Below are positions 52,968 to 64,000 of a stretch of DNA of 64,000 bases, in pieces. The stretch lies in assembly GCF_022201045.2 (NCBI RefSeq), contig NC_068556.1, positions 4,814,001 through 4,878,000 on the forward strand, read 5' to 3'. Within the stretch, counting starts at the first letter, position 1; each line of letters begins with the position of its first letter. The notes beneath the pieces were generated by a model. It did no database searches and was not told where the DNA came from. It saw only the letters and a program-made list of their open reading frames with translations. This stretch comes from Citrus sinensis. Lineage: Eukaryota > Streptophyta > Magnoliopsida > Sapindales > Rutaceae. The translations under genes and the position numbers were made by a program.

Positions 52968-53458
52968 TGTTGTGCATGGAATGCGAAATCAAGCGCACCA
53001 AATAATTATAAAAAAAATAAATGACACAAGAATTACGTGGTTCGGTAATTAAACCTACATTCACAGAGATAAGAAAGAATAATTGTTTATTTAACAATTA
53101 ATAGAGTACAATATTTGAGTAATGAATCTCACTTTCCAGAAATCTAAATATACCCAGTACTCTCACACTCTGCAGGAAAGATAAATTCCCCAGACACACT
53201 TCTCTCACTTCTCTCAAAAGCTTAGAAACTTATAAGCTTAACAATTTTGGGATGATATCAAATTAATGAAATCCTTAGCTATTTATAGGAGAAATGAATT
53301 ACTATACAAAGAATAAAATAATTAAAAATATAATTTTTAATTATTATAATTTTTCAAATTCATCCCTTTTGTCAATTCTTTCTTTTCGGCTACAAAATCA
53401 ATTTTGATTTTGCTTCTCTACAATTGTTGGTGCAACCAACAATTTGTTGACTTCAATA
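52968..53458 (-). repeat. 3' LTR of the copia element in HDH
   Basis: The plus strand starts TGTTGTGCATGG and ends CTTCAATA (the partner ends CTTTAACA, so the terminus has mutated). It is preceded, on the minus strand, by a purine-rich GAGATGGAGATT polypurine tract. Confidence 0.9.
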
Positions 53459-53886
53459 AATCTCCATCTCGGTGAAAATTTTTCAAATCTGAGCCGACTA
53501 CCAACGAGCCATCATCCCCAAAATGGCTGCATCTTTATGACTGCCTACGTATCCAAAATTTGAGATCAAGCCAACTATAGTTCAAAATTCTCGAATGACA
53601 TATCTTAACACAATCGAAGGATTTGAATTAGTTTCAAGCAATGTTGAAACTTAACTCCAGAAACTACATTCGTCAACATATCTGATGGATTATCTTTGGT
53701 ATCAATCTTTCTTAACAACACAACACCGCTCTCGATAATCTATCTCACATAATGATATTTCACATCTATGTGCTTCGTCCGAGCTTGATATGTTTGATTC
53801 TTCGCAAGGAATATCGCACTTTGATTATCACAAAAGACCGCAATGTTCTCCTGGATTACTCTCAAATCACTTAACAAGCCTTTCAA

Positions 53887-55806
53887 CTAGATAGCTTCTT
53901 TTACAGCCTTAGTTGCTGCCATATACTCTGCTTCCATAGTGGACAAAGTAATTGTTGATTGTAGAATCGACCTCCAGCTAACCGGACCTCCACCTAATGT
54001 GAATACGTAGTCCGTTGTTGATCTTCGCTTGTCAAGGTCTCCAGCGAAATCAGAATCACAATACCTAACACATTGTTGACCACAATCCTTTTTTAACAAT
54101 AACCCAACATCAACTGTCCCATACAAATATCGGAGAATCTACTTTACCGCAAGCCATTGATTTTTACCCGGATTGTGCATGTATCTACTAACCATGCTCA
54201 CTGGTTGAGATATATCGGGCCTTGTGCATACCATAGCATACATAAGACTACCCACAACACTAGCATATAGAACACGAGCCATGTAATCATGCTCCTCTTG
54301 AGATCTAGGACATGAAGAAGAGCTTAATTTAAAATGAGCTAGAAGTATACATACCGGTTTTGTTTTGTCGTCCATATAGAATCTTTCTAGCACTTTCTTC
54401 AAATAAGACTTTTAAGTCAACCATACGCTCTCATTCTTCTTGTCTCTACGAATCTCCATTCCAAGTATTCTCTGTGCATCACCCAAGTCTTTCATCTCGA
54501 ACTCAGAAGCCAGTTGCTTTTTTAATCTTTCGATCTCATCTCTATTCTTCGAAGCTATAAGCATATCGTCGACATAGAATAACAAATAGATGAAAACTTT
54601 ATCTGGTAGTCTTCTAAAGTAAACACAATGATCGTGTTCACTTCTGGTGAATTTCCGCCCTTGTATAAATTGATCAAATCTTTTGTATCACTGCCTTGGC
54701 GATTGCTTCAGTCCGTACAAAGATTTAATCAACCTACACACATGATTTTCCTTTCCAGCAACTCTGAAACCACAAGGCTGAATCATATAGATTTCCTCCT
54801 CCAAATCTCCATGTAAGAATGCCGTCTTAACATCCAATTGAGCCAACTTTAACTCATATTCTGCAACTAAGGTAAGTAGGATACGAATGTAAGTATGTTT
54901 TACAATTGGAGAGAAAATTTCATTGTAGTCAATACCTTCCTTTTGAGCAAAACCTTTTGCCACGAGCCTTACCTTGTATCGAGGAGTTTTTTGATTCGGA
55001 GATCCTTGCTTTTTGGTGTAGACCCATTTATTGCCAATAACCCTTTTCCCCTTTGGTAACTTTACAAGTTCATAAGTCTGGTTTTGATAGAGAGTTTTCA
55101 TCTCTTCCTTCATGGCTAACTTCTACTGATCACTTTCACTGCTGCCTAATACTTCACCAAAAGTGTTGGGGATGTCATCATCAATAACTGGAAGTGCATA
55201 GACTACCACCATATCTTTAGTAAGCCATCTGAGTTTCTTTATCTCTCTTCTTGGCCTCCTTGTTGCTATAAAATCATCATTATCTACATTATCAATTGTT
55301 TCTTCATTTTGTGGGACATCAGAAGAAACAACATCTTCTTCAACTCTAAGTGTTACCTCCATAATTGAACCATTCTTTGATGTATAACTTACTGGTACAT
55401 ATGAAGTTACATCAAACTCCACCTGCTGCAATACCTCTTTGGTCTTGTTCTCTACCTGCTGAGAACTTGAAGATTTCATCATTGAAGCTTCATTAAATAT
55501 GACATCTCTGCTACACACAAACTTTTTGTCTTCGAGATCCCAAAACTTAAAACTCTTTACTCCACCTTTGAATTCCACAAAGATAGCTTTTCTAGCACGA
55601 GGATCCAGTTTACCATATTTGACATGATAATAAGCTAGACACCCGAATATACGAAGGGAATTATAGTCTTGTGCATGCTTTTCAGACCACATTTCCATAG
55701 GAGTTTTACCTCCAATTGCAGTAGAAGGCAACCGGTTTACCAAGTGACTTGTGTAGCTCACAGCTTCAGCCCAAAACTTTTTATCTAAACCAACATTAGA
55801 TAACAT
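53887..55806 (-). pseudogene. Copia integrase C-terminus, reverse transcriptase and RNase H
   Basis: 55123-55806 holds the integrase end (SLRIFGCLAYYHVK, then KLDPRARKAIFVEF) and the linker. 54688-55113 holds the RT start (VIGNKWVYTKKQG, ARLVAKGFAQKEGIDYNE, QLDVKTAFLHGDLEEEIYM, SLYGLKQSPRQ), which then stops. The palm motif FYVDDMLIA is at about 54560-54585 in another frame. 54139-54402 and 53887-54126 give the RT C-terminus and RNase H (CDSDFAGDLDKRRSTTDYVF, TMEAEYMA). At least two lesions interrupt the frame. Confidence 0.9.
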
Positions 55807-56133
55807 ACATCATACTTTCTCTAATAAAGTACGATTCATACGCTCAGCCACACCGTTCTGTTGCGAAGTATGTTTCACCGTGAAATATTTTTTAATACCC
55901 TCGTTCTAGCATACTTGTAAGAATGGATCAGAAGTATATTCACCCCTATTATCGAATCATAGTACTTTAATCTTTCTGCCAGTTTGAGTCTCCACCAATT
56001 TCTTCCATTTCACGAAAATCTCTAGAATCTCATCATTTGCTCGCATGGTGTACACCCACACACGTCTAGAGAAATCATCAACAAATATAACAAAATAATG
56101 GCTTCCACCAATTGATGCAGTCTTGGTTGGTCC

Positions 56134-57694
56134 TCATACATCACTATGAACATATTCAAGGATCTCACGAGTATCGTGATTAACTGTACCAAACTTGACC
56201 CTTGTTTTCTTTCCTATTACACAATGCTCACATAAATTTAATTTACAGGTTTTGGTACTTTTTAAGAGTCCATGCCTCATCAGAGTTTGCAAAGACTTCT
56301 CTCCAGCATGTCTCAGTCGTACATGCCATAGCTTGGTGGTGTCACTATGCGCCTCAACAACATTTGCTTCATTAGTTGTACCTCCCTTCAAATAGTACAG
56401 ATTGTGACGCCAAACCCCTTGCAGAATCACCATAGCCCTATGTGTAAACTTCATTATACCATCTTCAATGGTAATCTTGTAGCCTTTAGCTTTTAAAGTA
56501 CCCACATAAATTAGATTTTTCTTTAAAGTTGGAACAAATCTAACTTCTTTGAGTTCTCTGACCATTCTATCAAACATTTTGAGCCGAATTGTTCCTATCC
56601 CCATTGTGCGACAAGGTTGATTATTCCCCATCACAACTGCACCGGATTCCAAATTATGAAAATCCGTAAACTATTCTTTAATAGGGCGCAAATGATAGGT
56701 TGCTTCAGTATCAAATGATAGGTTGCTCCAGTACCAAGTATCCACTCGCTCGAACTAGCCACGTATGCTGCAGGAGTAATACTTAGTGAATAATCAAAGT
56801 CTTCATCTTTCCGTGCCATGTTTGCTGCTGCTGGTTCCTTCACATCTCTCTTTTGAGCCTTTGGACAATCTTTCCTCCAATGGCCCTTTTCATGACAAAA
56901 GACACACTCGTCTCGCGCTATATTTCTGCTTCTTGATTTGGATCGAGAATTCTTTCCACCACGCTTCTTCTGTTTCTCCATCGCCCAATCTCTGATCACC
57001 AAAGCTTCAGACGATGCTCGTTCAGAATTTTTATCATTATTCCGAATCTCTAAGCTAGTCATTGTTGTGCAAACATATTTAAAGACGATCACACTCTTCC
57101 CATATATCAAAGCAGTCATAAAATGGCTATATTCCTCTGGTAGTGAGTGTAACAGAATCATAGCCTTGACTTCATCCTTAATATCTTCATCAAAATTCTT
57201 CAAATTAGCAAGTAACTTTTCAAATCTTGAGATATTATTGTGCATTGACACTCCAGGCTTCATTCGAAAACCATATACTTGGCTCATTGCATGAAGGTGA
57301 TTTTCAGGACTTTTCACCAAGTACTTTTCCTCCAATGTACGCCATAAAGTCACCGCACACTATTCATCTTTCACTAAGTATTTCACCTCATTGGTCAAAT
57401 AAGATCTGATTTGACCACAAGCTTTCTCGTTCATACAATCCCAAATTTCTTCATCATACAAGTGTCTTTTATTTTTCAGAACAACATTGAGATCGATTTG
57501 AATAAGGGCATCCATAACTTCGCGCCTCCACATGCCGAAGTTGATTTCCCATCAAACTTTTCAACATCGATTTTTTAGCCTCTTATAACAGGTGCTGAAT
57601 AGCGATTTGACAAATCCCGCCTCCCACCTGAAATGTCTCCTAAAATAGTCTCATTAGATCTCTCCCCAATTCTAGAAGTTTTACCTTCTACCAT
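56134..57694 (-). pseudogene. Copia gag, protease and integrase N-terminus
   Basis: Gag begins at the ATG at 57694 and is broken by several stops before an open stretch at 56631-57353 that contains the knuckle CVFCHEKGHWRKDC. The protease active site reads WILGTGATYH: the catalytic Asp of the usual DTGA/DSGA is Gly (codon 56733-56735). The GAG-pre-integrase segment LWHVRLRHAGEKSLQTL and the zinc-binding CEHCVIGKK follow at 56134-56652. The integrase core between 55807 and 56133 is interrupted by stops. Confidence 0.88.
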
Positions 57695-57997
57695 TTTCTC
57701 AACGAACTATTTCCACTTGAAAAACAGTCTCTATGATGTTAATTTCGCGTGAATAAATGCACCTGAAAAGTTCCCAGGAGACTGGACGGGAACTCGGTCC
57801 CAATTAAAAATCAGAATTCTTAGACTCTTATTGCCTTTGTTGACAGAACTTTCCTATACATGCAAAAATACACACTACTTACAATAGATTGTCTCCCAAG
57901 TACAAATGGTCGTCTCCACCGTATTCGTAAATAGTACCATATGTGAACAGTACCGTATACGTGAACAATACCGTATCCCTCCAAGTACGAACTGTCG

Positions 57998-58009
57998 GCT
58001 CTGATACCA
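57998..58009 (-). promoter_or_regulatory. Primer binding site of the copia element in HDH
   Basis: The minus strand reads TGGTATCAGAGC, the exact initiator-Met tRNA-complementary site of copia elements, two bases inside the 5' LTR. Confidence 0.93.
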
Positions 58010-58011
58010 CT

Positions 58012-58488
58012 TGTTGTGCGTGGAATGCGGAATCAAGCGCACCAAATAATTATAGAAAAAATAAAGGACACAAGAATTATGTGGTTCAGTAATTAAACCT
58101 ATATCCACGGAGACAAGAAAGAATAATTGTTTATTTAACAATTAATAGAGTACAATATTTGAGTAACGAATCTCACTTCCCAGAAACTAAAATATACCCA
58201 GTACTCTCACACTCTGCAGAAAAGATAAATTTTCCAGATACACTTCTCTCAAAAGCTTAGAAACTTATAAGCTTAACAATTTTGGGATGATATCAAATGA
58301 ATGAAATCCTTAGCTATTTATAGGAGAAATGAATTACTATGCAAAGAATAAAATAATTAAAAATATAATTTTTTTTTTATTTTTCAAATTCATCCCCTTT
58401 GTCAATTCTTTCTTTTCGGCTACAAAATCAATTTTAATTTTGCTTCTCTATAATTGTTGGTGCAACCAACAATTTGTTAACTTTAACA
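58012..58488 (-). repeat. 5' LTR of the copia element in HDH
   Basis: 477 bp. The minus strand begins TGTTAAAGTTAACAAATTG and ends in ACAACA next to the primer site. It is a direct repeat of 52968-53458, which has a small extra segment (about 9 bp, CTTCTCTCA) and a different A/T run. Confidence 0.93.
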
Positions 58489-59537
58489 TGAAGAGCACTC
58501 AGCAAGTAATATTCATAGTATGGTTCAATACGTCTGAGAGGAAACCTTACACATGCTGCCATGCCAATATGCCATCTTGACTTGATGGGGTTGCAAGGAC
58601 AACCGTTTTACATCCAACAATCTGTGCAGGCTGACAAACAGATAAACTAAAATCAAATCCAGTCACCATCAACAATAATGGTCAATGATATGGATGGTAA
58701 ACCAGGAAAAGAAATTGATATAATACATCTCTTCAACTTACTACTCAAGGCATCAGAGCTGTTGAAAGTAAAACAGCAGTTTCCTCTGGTACATAAAAGA
58801 CCTATAGAACCGATGCTCCTTGCCACTCTTTTGCATCTAACAGCCTGACAAATTTATAATACAAAAAGGTTCATACATAACGCAAAAACAGCAAGCATAT
58901 ATGTTGTCGTACGCCGCATCAAATGCTTCTTTAACAGCTGCATCAAGCTGTGGAACGAAAGTTGCTAGGATAAGAGAGAATAATTCATGGGGTAGAGGAA
59001 GCAAATTGCATGTAGATGTTTTTGGATATAAAATAAGCAATCTATAAGCTAATAGAGATAAACAAAACGAGAGACCTCCCGGGCAGGAGGAGGCTTAGAG
59101 ACATTTTCAACTATTTTTTCCAGTTTAACTTTGTCAGATCTTCCACTACAATCGCAAAAGAAATATATAATGATGGTCAAGTGTCATCATGAAAGAAACG
59201 AGAGAGCTTTAACTCCAATGTTCAAAACAGGTGCACAAATTATCAAGAAAATAGAAGGAATCAACAAAACGCAAACTATTTAACTGAAGCATCTCCTCTA
59301 TTGCGAACATCAGTGACGATTGGATGGACCTGACACACAGTGGATAATTCAAATTATCAAAGTACTTAGCATGTTATATGTACATACGAAGTGAGAAACA
59401 GATTCTTCACACAAAGGGCTAAGAAAAACAAAATAAAGACTGATCATGCTGCAAATATAAGAGATATCAATACGAGGACGAGCCTTCAAGCTTTGCACCT
59501 CGGCATGAGTTAGTTCTGATAGTTTATGCGACTTCAT

Positions 59538-60338
59538 TGAACTCCTATTATAATACCGTCACTAGTGTTAAAAAGTTACAGAATAATATATAGTAATAAA
59601 TTAACAAAATTTTCATAATTTCATAGTTATTTCTTTCACAGTCATACTTGTTCTTTTTTATTATTATTATATTAAATCTTTAAAATATTTCACCCTTCTC
59701 TATCAATCATGCTCTTCATCGTCTTAATTCGCTATAAGTATTCGGATAGTCTATGCACAGGGCGCCTGTACTTTTGTCACATTTTCCATTGTTGGTAACA
59801 AGTAGCAGAAATCTTAGTTTGTCTCTTTGTCTTCGAATTGTAAGGACCATTAACCGATGCAAACAATTGATATTTTTATGGTCTAATAGATGGCGAATGA
59901 TCGTAAATGAGCCATTTTATCAAATTTCATTAAAAACTTCAAACACAGAGTTAGGTTCGGGAGGCCTTTGTGCCTATTTCACAATTCTTCCCAGAGATAC
60001 ATAGGCAAACTTCAGTGGACGCCGAAGTTTCAAACAAAAAATATGCACAATCCTCGAGTATATATCTCTGCAAATACAAACTGGAAAGTTGCTACCATAA
60101 AATAGACTATTGCTTTCAACGACTATTTTATTTGATATTTCAACAAGAATGACCAAACAATGGCGAATTCCAGAACTGTTACATATCTTTAACATGAACA
60201 ATATTACTCTCAGAAAAGAAAACCAGAAGACAACTAACGGTACGGCATCAAGCAAAGAAAATCTCTCATCTACTGTTTTCTCTAAAGAATTAAAATCCCT
60301 TGATCGGAAGGCAAAAATGATTCTGACGTAACATGAAC
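59538..60338. other. Gap between the HDH pseudogene and the C3H39-like gene
   Basis: No gene recognised. The right part is presumably the 3' UTR of the gene ending at 60339; the left part should have carried the HDH promoter and transit-peptide exon, which I do not see. Confidence 0.4.
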
Positions 60339-62255
60339 TCAGCTCTCTACTTGGCTCGGCAAGTTGTGCGCTAATGGCATATCGTCAAGCCAATCTGCAT
60401 AGATCCTATTGATTTTCTTGGGTCCCTTCCATTTGAATAGGCACTGCTTGCCCTGCCCTTCTTTATTCAAAGTAGGCAACACAGCTGTGGGAGATGAATC
60501 ATTAGCAGGGACCAATTGAGGCTTTACCGAAATGAAACTTGGATTCCCTGCTTCCCCTTCAGTTCGTCCACCAATTACCTGTAATTCTGATTACAGAAAA
60601 AAGGCCAAGATCAGTAACAATAAATAGCAAAGACACAAGTTCAGTCAACATTGCAACAAAATTGTTTATATGTAACAATGTCATCCAAGCAAGAAATACA
60701 CAATACAATTCAGACACACTCTCTCAACCACAATACAATTCCCAATATACAGCTTTTGTTGGAACTTACATCAAAATATTAATATGTTAAAGAAAAAAAA
60801 TCCAGTGGAAACATGTCTCAAAAGCTTTACTATTGCTTTCATTCAATTTTTATTTCTTTATTTACTGTTTTTATATATGTAGAGATGGCTAAGCTTTCTT
60901 TGCACAAGCAAATAATGTAAAACAACTTAATTATCATAGTAACACAACTCATAAATCATCCGTTAACAATTTATTATGGAATCCAGTTTTCAATAAGCTC
61001 GTTCTGGCATGAACTTCATAATTATTGTTGGCCCAATACCATTTCTCTCTAATGAAAGAAATTATAGAATTTTGGGGAAGCATTCAAAAGTTCTAACTTC
61101 CTGAAGATTATTCTACTCCTAGGGAATAATAAAATCAACATACAAATTGTGCTAAGAGAAAGATCTACACAAGAACTGATTCCACAATCATGCAAAGTGG
61201 AAATAAGGTGGGCGCACCTACAAATTAACGCATCCAATTCCAAAGGAAATTAAGGTTCCTCAAATCACACTAAGAGAGGGTCACTTTTTCCCACTCTATA
61301 ACAATTCTTTAGTCACTTCTGCATTCAATATAATACCTATTGTCAATGTAAGAGGAAAAGTCTTCAAGTAATCCCATAATAAGCCAATCTCCAATAAAAA
61401 GTACAAATTAAAAGAAAATCCTAAACTTGCACAAAGAAACCATAGTCAGTGTAGCAAAATATAATGATCTAAGCAACATAATATACCTGATTGCCCATGA
61501 GCAAAGTGACATTTTTCTCCAAAGGGACATTGACCTTGCGTCCACTTGATGCACAACTTTGTCTTCCAATAGACTGGTTTAACACAGTTGCTGCCCACTG
61601 GCCTATTACCTTCCGCTTGATTAGAACAGCTTCCTGTTACCACCGGTGGTCCTGTAGTACCAATGCTTATAGCTGAGCTCTCTCTGTACCTACCTGAATC
61701 ATCCCTAAACTTCGCTGGATCTTCATGAAGAAAATTACATCTATCACCATAAGGGCATTCTTCTCCATTATAAAACTTCTTGCACAGCTTCATCTTGTGA
61801 ATGATCTTCTGATCATCATCCCAATTACCACCAGATGATCGATCCTCCTCAGCACGGCCACCTCCTACAAGTTCTTGCCAGTTGGGAGGAGGCTGCCTCA
61901 AGTCCTCCATACCATGTGCAAAGTTACAATTCTCACCATTTCTACATGCACCATGCTTGAATTTTGCACATAAACGGGTCTTGAAGAAAATGTTGGTAAT
62001 TCCTTTATTGATCGGGAGGTTCATTGACGGGTTCATCCTAGGATTCATTGGTGGGTATGTTGCAGAGTTTGATTCGTTATCCTCATAATTTCTAGGTCTC
62101 TTAAACGGAGGTTGTTGATCATATTGTGAAAGTCTGTCATATTGTTGTTCATCGCTCATTGAAAATTGAGGCCAGACACCAATGGCATCACTGCCTGCAG
62201 AATAAGACTGTAGCTCTTGCGCCAAGAAAGGAGAGCTAGAATTGGGGAAACTCAT
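60339..62255 (-). CDS. Zinc finger CCCH domain protein, C3H39-like
   Basis: Two coding exons on the minus strand, 61487-62255 and 60339-60586 (donor GTATAT, acceptor CAG, joined in phase 1), giving 338 residues. Three tandem CCCH fingers: residues 96-114 (CAKFKHGACRNGENCNFAH), 158-177 (CKKFYNGEECPYGDRCNFLH) and 235-253 (CIKWTQGQCPFGEKCHFAH), with spacings C-x7/8/7-C-x5-C-x3-H. The N-terminus is Ser/Gln/Pro-rich and the C-terminus ends with KWKGPKKINRIYADWLDD. Such proteins bind RNA; this layout resembles Arabidopsis At3g19360 (C3H39), from memory. The start is the ATG at 62255 (MSFPNSSSP); a longer reading would need a non-ATG start. A CAG just upstream suggests a 5' UTR intron. Confidence 0.88.
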
Positions 62256-63200
62256 TCTCGTCAATTTAGGGGCTTGCAATTGAGATAAATGCTTCTGTAA
62301 CTATACCTAGTAATCAAATGAATCAAGATATGCACTTTGGCTTCAAACTGAAAGAATCAACAAATATTGTGAAACCCAGATGATGATCAAAGAATATCAA
62401 AGTAAAATCAAGCAACTCTAATGAACGTATCTGAAAATTTTCAATCTTTTGGAAAAAAAATCAATAAGCCCAGATAAAAAATTGATTGATACTGACCAAA
62501 ATTCAGAGAAAAATCAAGACTTTATATACGGACAACCGAAAAAAAAAATGCCAAACAAAATGAAAGGATGATCCAAACCTAAACGAGCATTCGTTCTATA
62601 ATGAATCTGAAGGAAGAATAGAAAAAAAATCAAACCTCAAACTCTAACTTTGAATGAAAAAAAAAATAAAAATTGATCAAAAGTAGAGAACTTTAAGGCT
62701 TATATCTCATAAAAAGGAAACTTGAGACCTGTATTTTGGAAAGAATATATAGAGTGAGAGTAAAAAAATACCCTAGCCGCCCACAACAAGCCCTAAATTG
62801 AAAAAGGAGAAAATTTTGTGAAACCTAAAGTCCCAAACCAAAGAGGACTAGGATCCGAAACGGCTAAACCCCTCGCACATCACAAAACCCTATTGTTGTT
62901 TTACTCAATGGCGGTTTGTTTTTGTTTCCCCCAGTTACGGTTCCCAATCTAAAATAAACAGTAATTAATTCACCGGGTCGGGCCTACAGTTAGGTACCAA
63001 TATTTTGTGCAACTGCGCTCAAAAAGTTGGTCATGGGCCCAATAGATTCCCCAATAACTTCATCCTCTTTCACCCACTACCGGGTCGGCCCAATAGTCAT
63101 TCTGTTGCCCAGCCTGGCTATTAGCTAATAGATTTCTAATGATTCGGCCTCACTTTGTGTGTCAAATTCTAACAATCATGTGCGAGTGCAATTTCCTCGT
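62256..63200. other. 5' region of the C3H39-like gene and intergenic DNA
   Basis: The segment to about 62900 is A-rich on the plus strand and probably holds the 5' UTR, a 5' UTR intron (acceptor near 62290) and the promoter of the minus-strand gene. Beyond that nothing was recognised. Confidence 0.45.
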
Positions 63201-63219
63201 TGACGTTTGTGTTCCTTTA

Positions 63220-63610
63220 TTGTTGAGCTTGAGGTTGAGGGTCTTTTAAAGAAGATTTTGTTATTAAGCTTTAAATGGGTACCATCAGATTATTGATCTG
63301 GATTTCAGTAGGCTGCATCAAGGCAAATCCCCTTCTTCACGGAAGATTTCTCGAGTAGGCTCTAAATATGCTGCATAAGATTTCAAGTTAAGCTTCAAAT
63401 GAGTTGAGATCAAGACAAGTTGTATGCTTAAAGCACTTGTAATATATTTTCTCTAGTGGACTTTAACTGGGCTGTTACACATTTCAAGTCTACGCTTAAG
63501 ATAGGCATTAAGGTAAGTTTTCTTTTCCTTATATCATATTTTTCCGAGTGACCTTCAAGTGTACTACATCAGATTTTTTCTGTTAAACTTTAAATGAGCT
63601 TCAACTCGAA
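63220..63610. repeat. Degenerate tandem repeat, about 100-bp period
   Basis: Three to four diverged units share the order TTCTCGAGTxGxCT..., GCTGCATxAGATTTC, AAGTTAAGCTTxAAATGAG; the clearest are at 63347-63410, 63448-63510 and 63540-63605, with a partial one near 63255-63320. No coding frame follows the period. Confidence 0.5.
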
Positions 63611-64000
63611 TAAGAATTCTGTTGTGCGAGTCTTGACAACAAATAAATATAATATGCTATGCTTCTTATTTCGGCACCCCATTCTTGGGTAACTAAGAAA
63701 CCAAATGAAAGGGAAAGTTGACTGAAAGTAGAAAACGTCATTCATTATGGGCAGCTATACCTATATTCTTGCAGCAGTCTGGACCCTGAATGATGTGCTA
63801 AGGAAACTAGTTCACTACTTGCTCAACATCTCTCTACATGCAAAGAGTTAACATAAAGATAGCTGATGGGAAGCCATGAAAAGATTCTCTTAAAAGCTAG
63901 GTAATGGAGTCTTGGGAGGAGACAATAACATACGAGTGGTTAGTTTGTCTTTTGACAATAATGTTTATTTATGCACGTATTCAGCTTGCCCATTAAGTCA
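63611..64000. other. Unassigned right end of the window
   Basis: No gene or repeat recognised. Confidence 0.4.

Larger units (their letters stand above)
52968..58488 (-). mobile_element. Ty1/copia retrotransposon (Tork/Tnt1-like), complete but decayed
   Basis: 5.5 kb with two LTRs and a perfect 5-bp target duplication, tgaag (52963-52967 and 58489-58493). The order on the minus strand is 5' LTR, initiator-Met primer site, gag with CCHC knuckle, protease, integrase, RT and RNase H. It sits in an intron of the HDH pseudogene, about 15 bases before the acceptor at 52951. Internal stops and shifts, and a protease active-site change, make it non-autonomous now. The LTRs differ at about two dozen positions by eye, so the insertion is not recent. 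Confidence 0.95.
50413..59537 (-). pseudogene. HDH: Histidinol dehydrogenase pseudogene, interrupted by a copia element
   Basis: Exon-like blocks of plastid histidinol dehydrogenase (last two steps of His synthesis) occur in order on the minus strand. They are KLSELTHAEVQSLKARPRID (59478-59525), PIVTDVRNRGD (~59300), DKVKLEKIVENVS (~59110), LDAAVKEAFDAAYDN (~58920), RCKRVARSIGSIGLYVP (~58800), GCKTVVLATPSSQDG (~58590), VLYCTEKAGVTH (~52930), KIFGPGNKYVTAAKMILQ (~52480), SEVLVIADRYPSPLHVAADL (~52240), [20 protein letters not shown] (~51600), [18 protein letters not shown] (~50920) and [18 protein letters not shown] (~50600) to [10 protein letters not shown]. Lesions: TGA at 51523-51525, TAG at 50572-50574, frameshifts near 52270 and 52900, loss of about a dozen codons near 50505, and the zinc-ligand His in AEHGPDSQ replaced by Arg (codon 51625-51627). 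The transit-peptide exon was not found. Confidence 0.92.

Noticed and set aside
62256..62279. Upstream extension of the C3H39-like protein by eight codons
   Set aside because: It would begin at TTG, not ATG; the first ATG is at 62255 and matches the expected MSFP start.

Overview
This is nuclear DNA of a flowering plant, most likely a eudicot. The evidence is AT-rich intergenic sequence, GT-AG introns, genes specific to plants (MASS-type MAPK substrate, plant CCCH proteins, NUDT19-type hydrolase, mitochondrial cytochrome b5 reductase), a nuclear copy of plastid ycf2, and many plant-type retrotransposons and MITEs. I cannot fix the species from sequence alone; a Citrus-like tree is a guess.

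Layout. 1-11.5 kb is a retrotransposon nest on the minus strand: a decayed Ty3/gypsy element of the Athila/Tat type (3' LTR beyond the left edge) inserted into the reverse transcriptase region of an older Ty1/copia element. 11.9-12.7 kb is a non-autonomous hAT-like element with an 8-bp target duplication. 12.7-18 kb is gene-poor. At 18.06-19.53 kb (+) lies a two-exon gene for a dynein light chain (LC8) protein with a long N-terminal extension. 19.9-27.2 kb holds several MITEs in AT-rich DNA. At 28 kb (-) is a small intronless MASS/At1g80180-like gene. At 30.55-32.98 kb (-) is a three-exon CCCH zinc-finger gene like Arabidopsis C3H17, with a tandemly duplicated foldback element behind its promoter. 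At 34.86-37.91 kb (-) is a complete 13-exon gene for mitochondrial NADH-cytochrome b5 reductase, with a Mutator-type MITE just upstream. 38.98-39.79 kb is a ycf2-derived plastid insertion, followed by TA repeats, palindromic motifs and another Mutator-type MITE. At 43.54-44.64 kb (+) is an Asp/Glu racemase-family gene, facing a six-exon NUDT19-like gene at 45.2-48.7 kb (-). 49.6-49.9 kb is a scrap of an LRR receptor-like protein. 50.4-59.5 kb (-) is a nearly full-length broken histidinol dehydrogenase gene with a 5.5-kb copia element in one intron. At 60.3-62.3 kb (-) is a second, unrelated CCCH gene (C3H39-like).

There is no operon-like organisation. The intact genes are independent housekeeping or regulatory genes: redox, nucleotide clean-up, RNA binding, MAPK signalling and a motor light chain. 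The gaps between them record repeated transposition. Exon boundaries were read by hand from GT-AG sites and phase continuity, and should be confirmed with RNA-seq.
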